IMG/VR virus record: IMGVR_UViG_3300035698_005975
Coordinates: 1-48,847 of that record
DNA length: 48,847 nucleotides
From: a virus
Strand: one strand, 5' to 3'
Made by a program: the position numbers and the translations under genes. Positions 29,145-38,963 of this stretch are shown one piece after another; the stretch's first letter is position 1; every line of letters starts with the position of its first letter. The notes below the pieces were generated by a model that saw nothing but the letters and a program-made list of their open reading frames with translations, was not told the origin of the DNA and did no database searches.

Positions 29145-32100
29145 ATGCCATACAAGGCCGGATCGATAGTCGCCGACTTCAAGTTGTCCCTCGGCAATTG
29201 GTCTGCTGGCATGCGGAAGATCGGGCGTGACACGAAGTCTCTCAGGGGACAGCTCAAATCTATCGGCACTTCGATATCAGGCGTAGGCAGGAAGCTGGCG
29301 ATAATGTCAACAGCCTTGGCCGCAGCAACACTTCTCGTGGCGCGCTCATTTACCCAAGCCGCAAGCACGGCGGAACAGTACCAGGTCCGGCTTAACATCC
29401 TTTTGGGCTCTGTTGAAGAGGGCAATCGTATGTTCAAGGAAATGGCGGATTTCGCGAGCCGCGTTCCTTTCGAGTTTGAGCATATCATGGAAGGCGCGAC
29501 GGTCCTATCCGGCGTGATGCGCAACGGGGTAGACGAAGTCAAGGCGTGGATGCCATTGATTGCCGATCTTGCCGTTGTTACTGGCTTTGGATTGCAGACA
29601 ACAATGGGGCAGTTCGTGCGCATGTTCTCGGCGGGTGCCGCGTCTGCTGATTTGTTCCGCGAAAAAGGCATCCTGACAATGCTCGGATTCACGGCGGGTG
29701 TGCGTGTGAGTGCGGAAGACACGCGACGCCAGCTTGTAGAAATGTGGACAGCGGCGGAGTCGAAATTCCGAGGCGCGATAGAGGCCATGGCGAATACGTT
29801 TGCTGGCCAAATCAGCATGATCAAGGATAAATGGTTCCTGTTTCGCATCGAGGTCATGGAATCTGGCATATTCGAGTGGATGAAAAAAGGGCTCAAGGCC
29901 GTCAATGCGTTCATCGACATTCATCGCGATGAAATGAACCAATGGATCGCAGACAACGGCAGACTCATCGCAAAGGTGGTGATCGCTACAGGGTCCATCA
30001 TTGCTTTGGCTGCAGCGGTAGCCAGCTTCACGCTTGTCGTGTACAGTGCATCTGCTGCTATTGGTGCGTTCGGAATTGCAATCAGCTTATTGAAACTCCT
30101 GACAATCAAGAATCTTGTTCTTGGTGTAGCGGCTGCGTTTCAGGCGCTCGGGCTTTCTGCCAGTGCGGCTTGGCTGTCTTTGTCTGCGCCAGCACTTATG
30201 GTTGTCGCGGCCATCGCAACCGTGACGGCCGCCGTGTATGCGTGGCGTGTGGTGTGGAATGAGAATCTAGGCGGAATGCGGGACATCCTAATCCGCATGG
30301 GTCAAACCATTAGTGACGTGTTTACCTCGGCGTGGACAGTGGTTAAGGGTTTCATGGAGTCCTTCGCCTCTGGGTGGTTCAGGCTCGTCATGATGCCATT
30401 GAATGGCTTCAACAAAATGATCAACATTGCTATCTCGCGCTATGCGTTCTGGCAGAAACTCATCGAGACTCGGTCCTTTGCCGAGGCAGACAAGGCGTTC
30501 TTGAGAGCAGAGAACCAGTTTGATATCGCCGACGTAATCACCGGAGCGGGAGAGAAAGCCAAAGACGCGATTAAGGGGTGGGGATTCCTGATCAAGAAAG
30601 GCGCAGAGGAGGCACAACAAACCATTGCGGAGTTTATGCCGGAGTTCAAAGCGGCGCTGATTAAGCAACTCGAAACAGACTTAGGCGCGGATCTAAGCCC
30701 CGAGGGTTTGGCAAAAATGAAGGCGTCGGCGTGGGAATTCCTTACCGGGTGGATTCCAACACCAGCGGAGATCGAGGCCAATGCAAAAGAGGCAACGGAA
30801 GCATTATTGAAGGAGCTTGAAGCAGGAATGGGGAGCGGAGTTTCTGAGGAAATGGGCAAGGCCGCGGCGAAACTAGCCGATAAGGGGAGAGCGGCATTCC
30901 TGTCACTTCACCCGGTCAAGGGCGCCATCGTTGATATAACCGAAACGCTCCATGAATTGAAAGCAGCAGGACTGCTCACGGACGTAGAATCCAGCCTCTT
31001 GGGCACGCAGACGTGGGACAAAATGAAAGGGCACGGGCAAGAGGCGCTGTCCAATCTAGCGATCGACTTGCGGGAACTCGGCGGGCAAGCGGCCATCGCT
31101 GGAGACGCCATTGTTCAGTCCATGTCCGACGCGATGGAAGCCACGGCCCGGGCGAAGTCGGACATCATTCTTGAACGCATCACGGACGATCCGTTCGCCG
31201 ATCTACAGGAAGACATCAACACTCTGATTGCGTCTGGCGACATGACGGAACAGACGCAGAATCTTCTCGGCCTGGATTACTGGAACCAGCTCAAGGGCGA
31301 GAGCGACGCAACGCTCGACGGCATGGCCGGCAAGCTGGCGAACGTCTCGGCCATCGGCGCGGCGGCTTTCAACAAAGCGCGCGAGGAACAGGCGAAAGCA
31401 GACAAAGAGACGGTCAAGTGGGGCAAGGATTTGTCAACGCTCGGGGCCAACATCGTCGCGGTTGGTGATTCCATCGGCAGCAAGATCGCAAAGAAGTTCG
31501 GCGCCGCGGCCTCCGCTGCTGGTTCGTTCATGCAATCATTGGACGCAGTATCAAAAGGGCTGAAGGACATTAAGGGGACCGGCGAGAGCGCGACAAAGGC
31601 GGTGTTGTCGGGCGTACTCCAGATGGGCTCTGGAATCATGGGCGCGGTTGGCGCCGTCGCGACATTGGCCGAGGCATTCGGTCTATTCGGCGAAAAGGCA
31701 GTCGAAGAACTCAAAGGCATGGACGCCGTCATAGATGACATCCGGCAAGCTTCCGAAGAATGGACGGATCGCATGGCCGAGGATCTGCTGGAATTTGTCA
31801 AGACCGGCAAGCTGGCAATCAAAGACCTTGCCGAATACATGCTCGATGAAATCTTCAAGATCTCCATTTCGCGCCTCGTGCTGGAGCCCGCGGTCGGAGC
31901 ATTCGGTGGCCTGATTGGATTCGCGGACGGCGGCGCATTCAAGAACGGCGCGGTAGTCAATACCCCGACCTATTTCGCCTCAAAGTCCGGCACGGTGGTT
32001 GCGGGTGAAGCCGGGACAGAAGTCATCCTCCCAGCCGTGCGTATGCCAGACGGTACGCTTGGCGTCCGTAGCGCGGACGGTGGCGGCGGCGGGAATGTCG

Positions 32101-32279
32101 TGGTCAACGTCAATGATCACCGTAGCGGCGGCGAAGCGGTGCAAGTGCAGACCACCGACATGGACGGACAGACACAGGTGGATATCACCATCCTGGACGC
32201 GGTGCAACGCGGGATCGCCAGCGGCGCGCTCGATGCTGCCTTTGGCGGTTCGTTCAAGTTGCAAAGGAGCCCAGGCTAA
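29145..32279 (+). CDS. Tape measure protein
   Basis: 1044 residues; the ATG at 29145 follows AGAGGTAGACC. Residues 1-150 resemble the phage tail tape-measure N-terminal domain (ADFKLSLGNWSAGMRKIGRD, QYQVRLNILLGSVEEGNRMF, PFEFEHIMEGATVL). Hydrophobic segments lie at about 270-370, with long helical Ala/Lys/Glu-rich parts to 900. The end (FADGGAFKNGAVVNTPTYFA and GEAGTEVILPAVRMPDGTLG) is the typical C-terminal module. It sets the tail length and may form the DNA channel. Its length suggests a tail of roughly 150 nm by the usual 1.5 Angstrom per residue rule. Confidence 0.9.
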   Translation: MPYKAGSIVADFKLSLGNWSAGMRKIGRDTKSLRGQLKSIGTSISGVGRKLAIMSTALAAATLLVARSFTQAASTAEQYQVRLNILLGSVEEGNRMFKEMADFASRVPFEFEHIMEGATVLSGVMRNGVDEVKAWMPLIADLAVVTGFGLQTTMGQFVRMFSAGAASADLFREKGILTMLGFTAGVRVSAEDTRRQLVEMWTAAESKFRGAIEAMANTFAGQISMIKDKWFLFRIEVMESGIFEWMKKGLKAVNAFIDIHRDEMNQWIADNGRLIAKVVIATGSIIALAAAVASFTLVVYSASAAIGAFGIAISLLKLLTIKNLVLGVAAAFQALGLSASAAWLSLSAPALMVVAAIATVTAAVYAWRVVWNENLGGMRDILIRMGQTISDVFTSAWTVVKGFMESFASGWFRLVMMPLNGFNKMINIAISRYAFWQKLIETRSFAEADKAFLRAENQFDIADVITGAGEKAKDAIKGWGFLIKKGAEEAQQTIAEFMPEFKAALIKQLETDLGADLSPEGLAKMKASAWEFLTGWIPTPAEIEANAKEATEALLKELEAGMGSGVSEEMGKAAAKLADKGRAAFLSLHPVKGAIVDITETLHELKAAGLLTDVESSLLGTQTWDKMKGHGQEALSNLAIDLRELGGQAAIAGDAIVQSMSDAMEATARAKSDIILERITDDPFADLQEDINTLIASGDMTEQTQNLLGLDYWNQLKGESDATLDGMAGKLANVSAIGAAAFNKAREEQAKADKETVKWGKDLSTLGANIVAVGDSIGSKIAKKFGAAASAAGSFMQSLDAVSKGLKDIKGTGESATKAVLSGVLQMGSGIMGAVGAVATLAEAFGLFGEKAVEELKGMDAVIDDIRQASEEWTDRMAEDLLEFVKTGKLAIKDLAEYMLDEIFKISISRLVLEPAVGAFGGLIGFADGGAFKNGAVVNTPTYFASKSGTVVAGEAGTEVILPAVRMPDGTLGVRSADGGGGGNVVVNVNDHRSGGEAVQVQTTDMDGQTQVDITILDAVQRGIASGALDAAFGGSFKLQRSPG

Positions 32280-32659
32280 TGGCTGTCGCGACATGGCCCG
32301 CAACGCTTCCACAAGACCCCATCGTCGGATGGTCGAATGCGCCCAAGCCACAGACGGTGTCTTTCACGCCGTCCACCGGCCCGATGAAAGTGCGCAGGCG
32401 CACGACGTTTGAGGTGCAAGATCGTAGGCTTGCCCTGCAATTGACAGGCCCGGAACTCGAAATCTTGCGCACGTTCTACAACACGACCCTAGCCGGTGGG
32501 TCTTTGCCGTTCGATTGGACAAACGGCGATCCGCTCGACGGCGACACGGTGCGCTACCGATTCAAGAAACCGATTCCCTTCAAGGGTTGGGTGCCCGCAA
32601 GCGACACGGACAACCGCTGGTACAACCTCACGCTCGATCTTGAGGTAATCAATGCCTAG
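32279..32659 (+). CDS. Minor tail protein
   Basis: 126 residues; TAATG overlap with the tape measure. Beta-rich with WPATLPQDPIVGWSNAPKPQ at the start and the ending NRWYNLTLDLEVI, a pattern found in phage proteins placed directly after the tape measure (lambda gpM-like position). It probably belongs to the distal tail/baseplate hub. The family name is not certain. Confidence 0.65.
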   Translation: MAVATWPATLPQDPIVGWSNAPKPQTVSFTPSTGPMKVRRRTTFEVQDRRLALQLTGPELEILRTFYNTTLAGGSLPFDWTNGDPLDGDTVRYRFKKPIPFKGWVPASDTDNRWYNLTLDLEVINA

Positions 32660-33146
32660 AGGACTCAGCAGCGCGATTGTTGAGGCAACGAACGCTCAAC
32701 AGTCCGGCGCGGTCTTGCTTGACGCGATTGTCATTGAGCACGATGATCTGGTAACTCCGATCCGGCTTGTGAAAAACAGCGAGGACGTTTCGATAGACGG
32801 CGAACTGTTCACGGCTTCTGAGTTCAACCTGAACCCGCCCGCCGACAAAGACCAGGGCGTGCCGCGGGCACAGGTCGAAATCCCAAACCCAGGCCGCGCG
32901 CTCACCCCGGCGATCCGCACATTGTCTGGAAACCTCTGGTTTACCTTGATGCGAGTGAGCGCCAGCGACCAAGCCGCGGACCCGCCCGAATTTGACACCA
33001 TCGAAGTTGAATACTTGCCGCTGCGCCTGCTGAATGTGGCCTACAACTCGATGAAAGTCCGGGGCGAATTGACCTATGACACCATCGACCAGAAGCAATG
33101 GCCGTCCGGTCAGTTCACGCCAGACGACTTTCCGGGGATGTTCTAA
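32652..33146 (+). CDS. DUF1833-type minor tail protein
   Basis: 164 residues, overlapping the previous gene by 8 nt. Recognisable parts are LLDAIVIEHDDLVTPIRLVK near the N-terminus and IEVEYLPLRLLNVAYNSMKV and QWPSGQFTPDDFPGMF at the end, which fit the DUF1833 family of tail proteins. Position between gpM-like and NlpC/P60 proteins is standard. Likely a hub component. Confidence 0.75.
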   Translation: MPRGLSSAIVEATNAQQSGAVLLDAIVIEHDDLVTPIRLVKNSEDVSIDGELFTASEFNLNPPADKDQGVPRAQVEIPNPGRALTPAIRTLSGNLWFTLMRVSASDQAADPPEFDTIEVEYLPLRLLNVAYNSMKVRGELTYDTIDQKQWPSGQFTPDDFPGMF

Positions 33147-33565
33147 TGTTGGCGGCGTGGGCGGCGGGCTACGTTGGGCGGCGATTCCATGCCGGGGGCC
33201 GTGGTGACGGCGCCCTCGACTGTTGGGGCCTCGTGCTGGCGGTCTACCGCGACGTGTTCGACATTGATCTTCCAGACCCGATGGCAGGCCTTGCGCCAAG
33301 CATCGAAACTGCGGACGTGGCTCTGGTTGCGTGTTCCAGGCTTCCAGAATGGCAACAACCGACGAGCAAGGCCGCGCCCGGCGACGTAGTTATCATGCGA
33401 ATGGCCGGGCTTCCCCTCCATTGCGGGATCGCCGTCTCACGGACGCACATGCTCCACACCCTGGAGGGCGTCGGCGCTATCATTGAACCATTCCGGGGCC
33501 GGGCGTGGGCCAACCGCTTGATCGGAATCTGGCACCATGACGGAATGGGGGCCGCCAATGTCTGA
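33146..33565 (+). CDS. NlpC/P60-type tail assembly peptidase
   Basis: 139 residues; TAATG-overlapping start. The catalytic motif is DCWGLV with Cys26, and LHCGIAV supplies His92, the arrangement of NlpC/P60 cysteine peptidases (lambda gpK-like). Such proteins at the tail tip cleave peptidoglycan stem peptides during DNA entry or process tail proteins. No JAB domain is fused here, unlike in lambda. It precedes the tip protein gene. Confidence 0.8.
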   Translation: MLAAWAAGYVGRRFHAGGRGDGALDCWGLVLAVYRDVFDIDLPDPMAGLAPSIETADVALVACSRLPEWQQPTSKAAPGDVVIMRMAGLPLHCGIAVSRTHMLHTLEGVGAIIEPFRGRAWANRLIGIWHHDGMGAANV

Positions 33566-36500
33566 TCAGAACCAAATCACGGTACACACGGGCTCGGCTG
33601 TCCTGCCTGTTCCACGTGGAACAATCCATCTCGAATGTGGCGAAACGCTCGCAGATATCATCGAGGCGCTGAAACTGCCGGAATGGGCCATTGGCTTGCT
33701 TGTGGTGACGCTCCAGGGGGCCACGGTGCCACGCAAGTGGTGGGGCAAGATAAAGCCGCGCCCCGGCACGATTATTGGCGTCTCGGCGGTTCCAGCGGGC
33801 TTGGACGGCGATAACACGCTCATGCGCCAGGTGGCTGGCATCTTAGGTACGGTCCTGCCCGCCATTGGTGGCCTTGCCATCGGCGGCGTGCCCGGCATGG
33901 TGATCCAGGTTGTGGGCGGGTTGGCCGGCGTTCTCGTGACCAGCGCCATGTTTTCGCCGCCAACCGAACCACTCGAAGCGGAAAGCTTCAGCCTCATGGG
34001 GGGGCAGAATCAGCTACAACAGTGGGGCATCGTCCCGAAAACCTACGGCAAGACGCTCATGGTGCCCCCCATGGCCGCCGAACCCATCACGGAGGTACAC
34101 GGGCAAGACCACTACTTGAAGCTGCTATTTTGCGTTGGGCACCAACCAGTCAAGGTGTCGGATATCAAGATCGGCGATCTGTCGATTGGGGAGATCGAAA
34201 GGACGGACCGGGAGAACGAATCAGACTACGGGACCATCGCTGTTGAAATCTCGACAGGATGGCGCGGGCAGCAAGACGCCATCACGCTATTCTCTGCCGA
34301 CGTCCACGAGGAACAGCTTGATCGCCCGTTGCTCTATGCCGATTCTTGGGACGATCCAAGCGACGCGCGCGAATTCAATGCAAACGTTGTCAGTTGGGAT
34401 ACGCAGGAAAACACGATAGAAATAGGCGTCGATCTCGTGTTCCCAGAAGGGCTTGCGCGACAGGAAGGCAATGCGCTTGAAGGCGAGCGCGTCGACGTGG
34501 CTGTCCGGTTCCGGATGCTCGGTGCCACGTCCGATGACGCATGGGAAAATGTGATCCCGGATTGGGTGGTCACGGAAGAGGATTCCATCGTTCGCACGTG
34601 GACAGATTCTGAAGTCTGGCAATTCATGGAGGATCTCGATGTTCAGCTTGATGGAATTGTGGTGGCGCTTAACGCAATCGATATCGGGCTTCGCACGGTT
34701 TCTGACCTGTTGGACGAGCAACTATACAGCAGCCTGTCCGGGTGGCAAGGGTACGTCAATTCGTGGATCACTGAGGAAAGTCTCAGCGCACCACGAGTGG
34801 CCACGGGCCAAGCCGTCAACGCCAATTTCTTGGCAATTCAGCAACTCATGGACACGGCGACCGAGGTCTCTGGGCGCATCGCCACGGGGGCCTCCTCATT
34901 CAACGACACACTCAGCACCGTCATCACGATAGGCAATTTCATCGATGGCCTTGTCCGCGTGGGCCGCTACATCGAGCAAGGGTATGGCCCGGATCTTCAA
35001 ACCTTGACATGGTTTCAGCGGTGGTCCATCACGCGCCGCGGCCTTGAGCGCCTATTCGGTGCGCCACCGGATGGATCGTTCTCGCTCACGAATCTTGACG
35101 CCGAGCCCGGACAGCGGTGGTTTTCGGTCAATTGGTCTGTCCCTGTTGGCCGATATGAGATCCAAGTCAGACGTATTACCGAGCCGGGCGGACTGGAAAG
35201 AGAGCAGACGGCATGGTATGACCCGCTGAACTGGCACAGTTGGGATGATCAAATCATCCCCGCAGATTCAGGCGTCCATGACCGCCTGAACGTCTACGCC
35301 GTGCGCTCTGTGGCGGACTCCCCGGCAGTTTCTGCCGCCGCCCTGGCAAAATATGCCTTCGTTGCGGTCCGGATTCGCGCGACTGAGTTCGTCAATGGCG
35401 CGGTTGACCAGTTCAATTGTATGGTGGATTCGCCGATCCCGTGGTACGATGGCGCCGTCTGGGTTGACCCGGTGCCAAGCGATACAACATGGGAGAGCAA
35501 GTACCGCAATCCCGCGTGGGCGCTTGCTGACATTCTGCGAGGCTCTGCCAGCAACAAACCCGTCAACGATACGCAAGTCGACGGGGACAGGCTCGTTGAA
35601 TTCGAGACATGGTGCGCGGCGCAGAACTACAACTTCGACCACGTATTCGAGACGACCTCGACCCTACAGAACGCCATGAAGACCGTCACGCGCGTCGGCA
35701 AAGGCTCCCCAACAATCCGCGACGGACAATACTCCGTGGTATTCGACTCTGGCGCACAGACGCCCGTAGCGGTCCTGTCTACCCGGACCGGCGGCGAAAT
35801 GAACGCATCCAAGGCCTTCGCCGAATTGCCCCACGCCTTGCGCGTCCGATTCATCGACGCCGAGCAAGGCTACCAAGCCCAGGAAATTGTCGTCTACGCG
35901 GACGGATACGGGCCCGGGCTCACGACGGCCACCTTGTTTGAACAGATGGATTTCACCGGTGCCACGAGCCGTGAGCACGCCGTCGCGTTGGCGCGGTATG
36001 CCATCGGGGTGGGAGAATTGCGCCCCGAGATCTACAAGATCCCTGTGGATTGGGAGCACTTGACCTTCGAGCGGGGCGATACGGTGCTCATCGAGAACGA
36101 TGTGACGCTGTGGGGGCTTGGTTCGGCCCGCGTGACAACGGTCCATGCCGGGGGCGTGGGCACAGATTACGTGCTGATTGACGAGGAAGCCACGATGGTG
36201 GCGGGGACGGTCTACCAGGCCCAATTGCGCAAGGCGGACGGGACGATACTCTACGCCAATGCCGTCACCTTCGATGGAACCCAGAAGAAAATCAGTTTCT
36301 CGCCAGACATGGCCACCGGCGCGGCGGAAGATGACTTGATCATGTGGGGCGAAACCGAAAGCGTATCGGCCCCGTGTATCGTGACAGAAGTGCGCCCTAC
36401 GTCTGACGCCGGTGCAATCGTGACGCTGGTCGACGAAGCGCCGGGCGTCCACTCGGCCGGAGAATTCCCGGAATACGATCCAAACGTGACATTGCCGCCA

Positions 36501-37967
36501 CGCCCGGAATGGGTGCAACCGCCGCCGCCAGTCATCACGGGCATTGTCACGGACGAACGGGCGCTCGTGCGGATGCCCAACGGCCTACTGAAAAGCCGGA
36601 TCGCCATTTCTCTGCGAATCCCGAGAGGTGAGAACGCTGCCGAACGGTTGGCGGCAAGCATCGTGGACGCCGCGGATGTAGAATATCGTCTGTCTATTTC
36701 GGAATACGAATTGATCACCATCGGCGGGGTGGAACGGCAGTGGGGCCCGGTTCCCCCATGGACAAAGGCGCCCAGACAGTCCGGCGACCTTGTCACGGTG
36801 TATGCCAGCGAAGTCATGGACTCCAGACTCTACGACGTGCGCGTCCGTGTCGTGACCGTTACCGGACAGGTGTCTAAGTGGGCTGAACAATGGAGCGTGT
36901 TTGTCTGGGGTCAACTCAAACCACCGCCCGATGTGATGCGAGTCGAGCATTTCCACGGTGAATTGCGCTGGGAATACCCGGACGCCCCAATCGACCATGA
37001 CGGATTCCACGTGCGCGTCGTGCAAGGCGAAGCGGCGGCATGGCTCTTTGCCCAGCCAGCCCACGAGGGGGTATTGCGCACGAATTTATGGTCTATCCCG
37101 AACGATGAAGGCGGCGCACGCACGTACTTTATCAAGGCGGTCGATGTGGCCGGCCATGAATCCAAGCGGGCGGCCCGGGTGGTGGTAGACCTTGGACCAT
37201 TACCCCTGGAAAGCGTGGCATTCAGCTACTCGCACAACGCGAATTCGTTCCCGGACACCAAAGAGAACATGACGCGGAACGGCGGCACAACGTTCCTAGA
37301 AGTCGACGCCGGGGCCACCGAGAGCTTCTGGCGCGACGTCGGACAACCGGCCTATGACGGCGGGGCGGCCCATCCCGCTTACCACACGGACTACTTGCGC
37401 GGACTCTACACGTGGACGCACACACCCGAAGGCGGCGATCTGCCCTACGATTACGGCGTAGATATCACAGTTTCGGATGGTCACGACGATTGGCTTCTCG
37501 AAATGAAGCACGACGGCGATCTGCTTTGGCCGGAACAGATGGATCAAGACATCTGGCCGATTTCGATGGAGAGCGCGTTCTGGCCGTTGGGCCTGTTTTG
37601 GGGACCGTTCACGGGCAAGATCCCCGCTGTCGAGGACGTTGAATACGAGTTCCGAATCCGTGTGCCCGCCGCTGAAAACCAGCTCATCGTCGAAGAAATA
37701 ACCGAGTGTTGGGACAAGCCCTGGATCGTAGAGTACATCGAGAATTTCGATGTTGCTGGCGTTGGCACGGTACGATTGCCTATAACGAAGGCATTCGAGA
37801 GCATCGAGACCGTCAACCTCACGCTCGAATACACGCTTGCCACAGCAACGGCAATGAGCGTCAAGGTAATGGACAAAAGCGAAACACTCGGCCCAGAAGT
37901 CCAGGTATACAATGCCGCGGGCGCACGGGTCGCTGGCCGCATAGACGCACAAGTACAGGGGTACTAG
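33558..37967 (+). CDS. Tail tip / host-specificity protein (lambda gpJ-like)
   Basis: 1469 residues from ATG 33558 (ATG 33537 is possible). Residues about 95-145 contain a Gly/Ala-rich hydrophobic segment (GIVPAIGGLAIGG-like). The stretch LMGGQNQLQQWGIVPKTYGK around residue 150 is the hallmark of the gpJ N-terminal hub (G..N..r.gg.ipviyG). Later parts include FN3-like domains at about 1100-1220 and a C-terminal beta-rich part. It forms the central tail tip and contacts the host receptor. The long central insertion (290-560), with many helices, is unlike lambda gpJ. Confidence 0.85.
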   Translation: MSDQNQITVHTGSAVLPVPRGTIHLECGETLADIIEALKLPEWAIGLLVVTLQGATVPRKWWGKIKPRPGTIIGVSAVPAGLDGDNTLMRQVAGILGTVLPAIGGLAIGGVPGMVIQVVGGLAGVLVTSAMFSPPTEPLEAESFSLMGGQNQLQQWGIVPKTYGKTLMVPPMAAEPITEVHGQDHYLKLLFCVGHQPVKVSDIKIGDLSIGEIERTDRENESDYGTIAVEISTGWRGQQDAITLFSADVHEEQLDRPLLYADSWDDPSDAREFNANVVSWDTQENTIEIGVDLVFPEGLARQEGNALEGERVDVAVRFRMLGATSDDAWENVIPDWVVTEEDSIVRTWTDSEVWQFMEDLDVQLDGIVVALNAIDIGLRTVSDLLDEQLYSSLSGWQGYVNSWITEESLSAPRVATGQAVNANFLAIQQLMDTATEVSGRIATGASSFNDTLSTVITIGNFIDGLVRVGRYIEQGYGPDLQTLTWFQRWSITRRGLERLFGAPPDGSFSLTNLDAEPGQRWFSVNWSVPVGRYEIQVRRITEPGGLEREQTAWYDPLNWHSWDDQIIPADSGVHDRLNVYAVRSVADSPAVSAAALAKYAFVAVRIRATEFVNGAVDQFNCMVDSPIPWYDGAVWVDPVPSDTTWESKYRNPAWALADILRGSASNKPVNDTQVDGDRLVEFETWCAAQNYNFDHVFETTSTLQNAMKTVTRVGKGSPTIRDGQYSVVFDSGAQTPVAVLSTRTGGEMNASKAFAELPHALRVRFIDAEQGYQAQEIVVYADGYGPGLTTATLFEQMDFTGATSREHAVALARYAIGVGELRPEIYKIPVDWEHLTFERGDTVLIENDVTLWGLGSARVTTVHAGGVGTDYVLIDEEATMVAGTVYQAQLRKADGTILYANAVTFDGTQKKISFSPDMATGAAEDDLIMWGETESVSAPCIVTEVRPTSDAGAIVTLVDEAPGVHSAGEFPEYDPNVTLPPRPEWVQPPPPVITGIVTDERALVRMPNGLLKSRIAISLRIPRGENAAERLAASIVDAADVEYRLSISEYELITIGGVERQWGPVPPWTKAPRQSGDLVTVYASEVMDSRLYDVRVRVVTVTGQVSKWAEQWSVFVWGQLKPPPDVMRVEHFHGELRWEYPDAPIDHDGFHVRVVQGEAAAWLFAQPAHEGVLRTNLWSIPNDEGGARTYFIKAVDVAGHESKRAARVVVDLGPLPLESVAFSYSHNANSFPDTKENMTRNGGTTFLEVDAGATESFWRDVGQPAYDGGAAHPAYHTDYLRGLYTWTHTPEGGDLPYDYGVDITVSDGHDDWLLEMKHDGDLLWPEQMDQDIWPISMESAFWPLGLFWGPFTGKIPAVEDVEYEFRIRVPAAENQLIVEEITECWDKPWIVEYIENFDVAGVGTVRLPITKAFESIETVNLTLEYTLATATAMSVKVMDKSETLGPEVQVYNAAGARVAGRIDAQVQGY

Positions 37968-38954
37968 ATGGCATCCACTCCATTTCCGGCAGAAGGCACG
38001 TTTGACGTCCCCGGAGCCCCCGGAGACTTCACAAATCAAGACATGTCCGACGCTGAGGAAGCGTGGCTCGCAGCCAATAAGCACCTTCTCGGAGCAGAGG
38101 CGATGGGCGATCTTGACGCGGCGGCTACGCAGTTAATCCCGACCGTGAACTCGCACAGAATCCAGCCCAACGGCGCGGCGGCCTCGCAGACGATCTATCA
38201 GATTGCAACAACGAATTTCCGCGAAGGCGAGACGCTGCTGTTGAAGCCGTTGGACCCCGCGAAGATCATCACGATCCACCAACAGGCCGCGAATAACATC
38301 CGCCTTGCTGGGGGCGAAGACTACGTGATGGACGAAACGCATTCGGCGATCTGGTTGCTGTTGCTTGGCTCGACATGGGTAGAAATCATGCGCGCGGGCA
38401 GGTCGCCGATCTTCCCGGCGGGCAAAGAACTCATCACCGCGTCTGGGTCATTCGTCGTGCCCACAGGGATCACCACCTTGTATGTGACGGCTGTCGGTTG
38501 CGGTGGAGGTGGTGGTGAAGGGGCTACGTCGGCGGCCAACGGCAACGCAGGCGGAATTGGCGCGGCTGTCGCGTTCGATTCAATCACGGCGTCGGGCGGC
38601 GCAGCGGGCGGTGGCGGTTTCATCACAGGATCTGGAGGCACGAACGCAGGAGCAATGGCCCAAGCCGGACATAACGGGAACGGGAGCACGCAATCAGGCC
38701 AAGGCGGGAAATCATTCCCAACGGCTCTTGACCCATACGGGCGTGGAGGAAAAGGCGGTGATGGTGCCTACGGTGGTGGCGGTGGCGCGTCGGGCGCGTC
38801 CGGGGCAATTGGCACAGCGGTATCAACGGATCTTGCCGTAACGCCCGGAGCAACCCTCACGGTCACGGTTGGCGCCGCAGGCGCGGGCGGCACAGGCACG
38901 ATTGGCGAAGACGGCGCGGCGGGCACGGCAGGCGCCGTGCTCGTGGAATGGTAG
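37968..38954 (+). CDS. Glycine-rich tail fibre / adhesin protein
   Basis: 328 residues. Residues 1-160 are a fibre-type N-terminus (PFPAEGTFDVPGAPGDFTNQ, then AWLAANKHLLGAEAMG). The rest, from VVPTGITTLYVTAVGCGGGG, is a glycine-rich domain with repeated GGGG, GGAGG and GAAGAGG runs, ending LVEW. It resembles phage adhesins with polyglycine-II-like sandwiches (T4/S16 gp38 type) by composition only. It probably tops the fibre and takes part in receptor choice. Confidence 0.65.
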   Translation: MASTPFPAEGTFDVPGAPGDFTNQDMSDAEEAWLAANKHLLGAEAMGDLDAAATQLIPTVNSHRIQPNGAAASQTIYQIATTNFREGETLLLKPLDPAKIITIHQQAANNIRLAGGEDYVMDETHSAIWLLLLGSTWVEIMRAGRSPIFPAGKELITASGSFVVPTGITTLYVTAVGCGGGGGEGATSAANGNAGGIGAAVAFDSITASGGAAGGGGFITGSGGTNAGAMAQAGHNGNGSTQSGQGGKSFPTALDPYGRGGKGGDGAYGGGGGASGASGAIGTAVSTDLAVTPGATLTVTVGAAGAGGTGTIGEDGAAGTAGAVLVEW

Positions 38955-38963
38955 GAGAGTGAA

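Noticed and set aside
35664-36518. Minus-strand open frame of 284 codons in the tip-protein gene
   Set aside because: Rich in Arg/His/Gly as expected for a reverse shadow; no motif.
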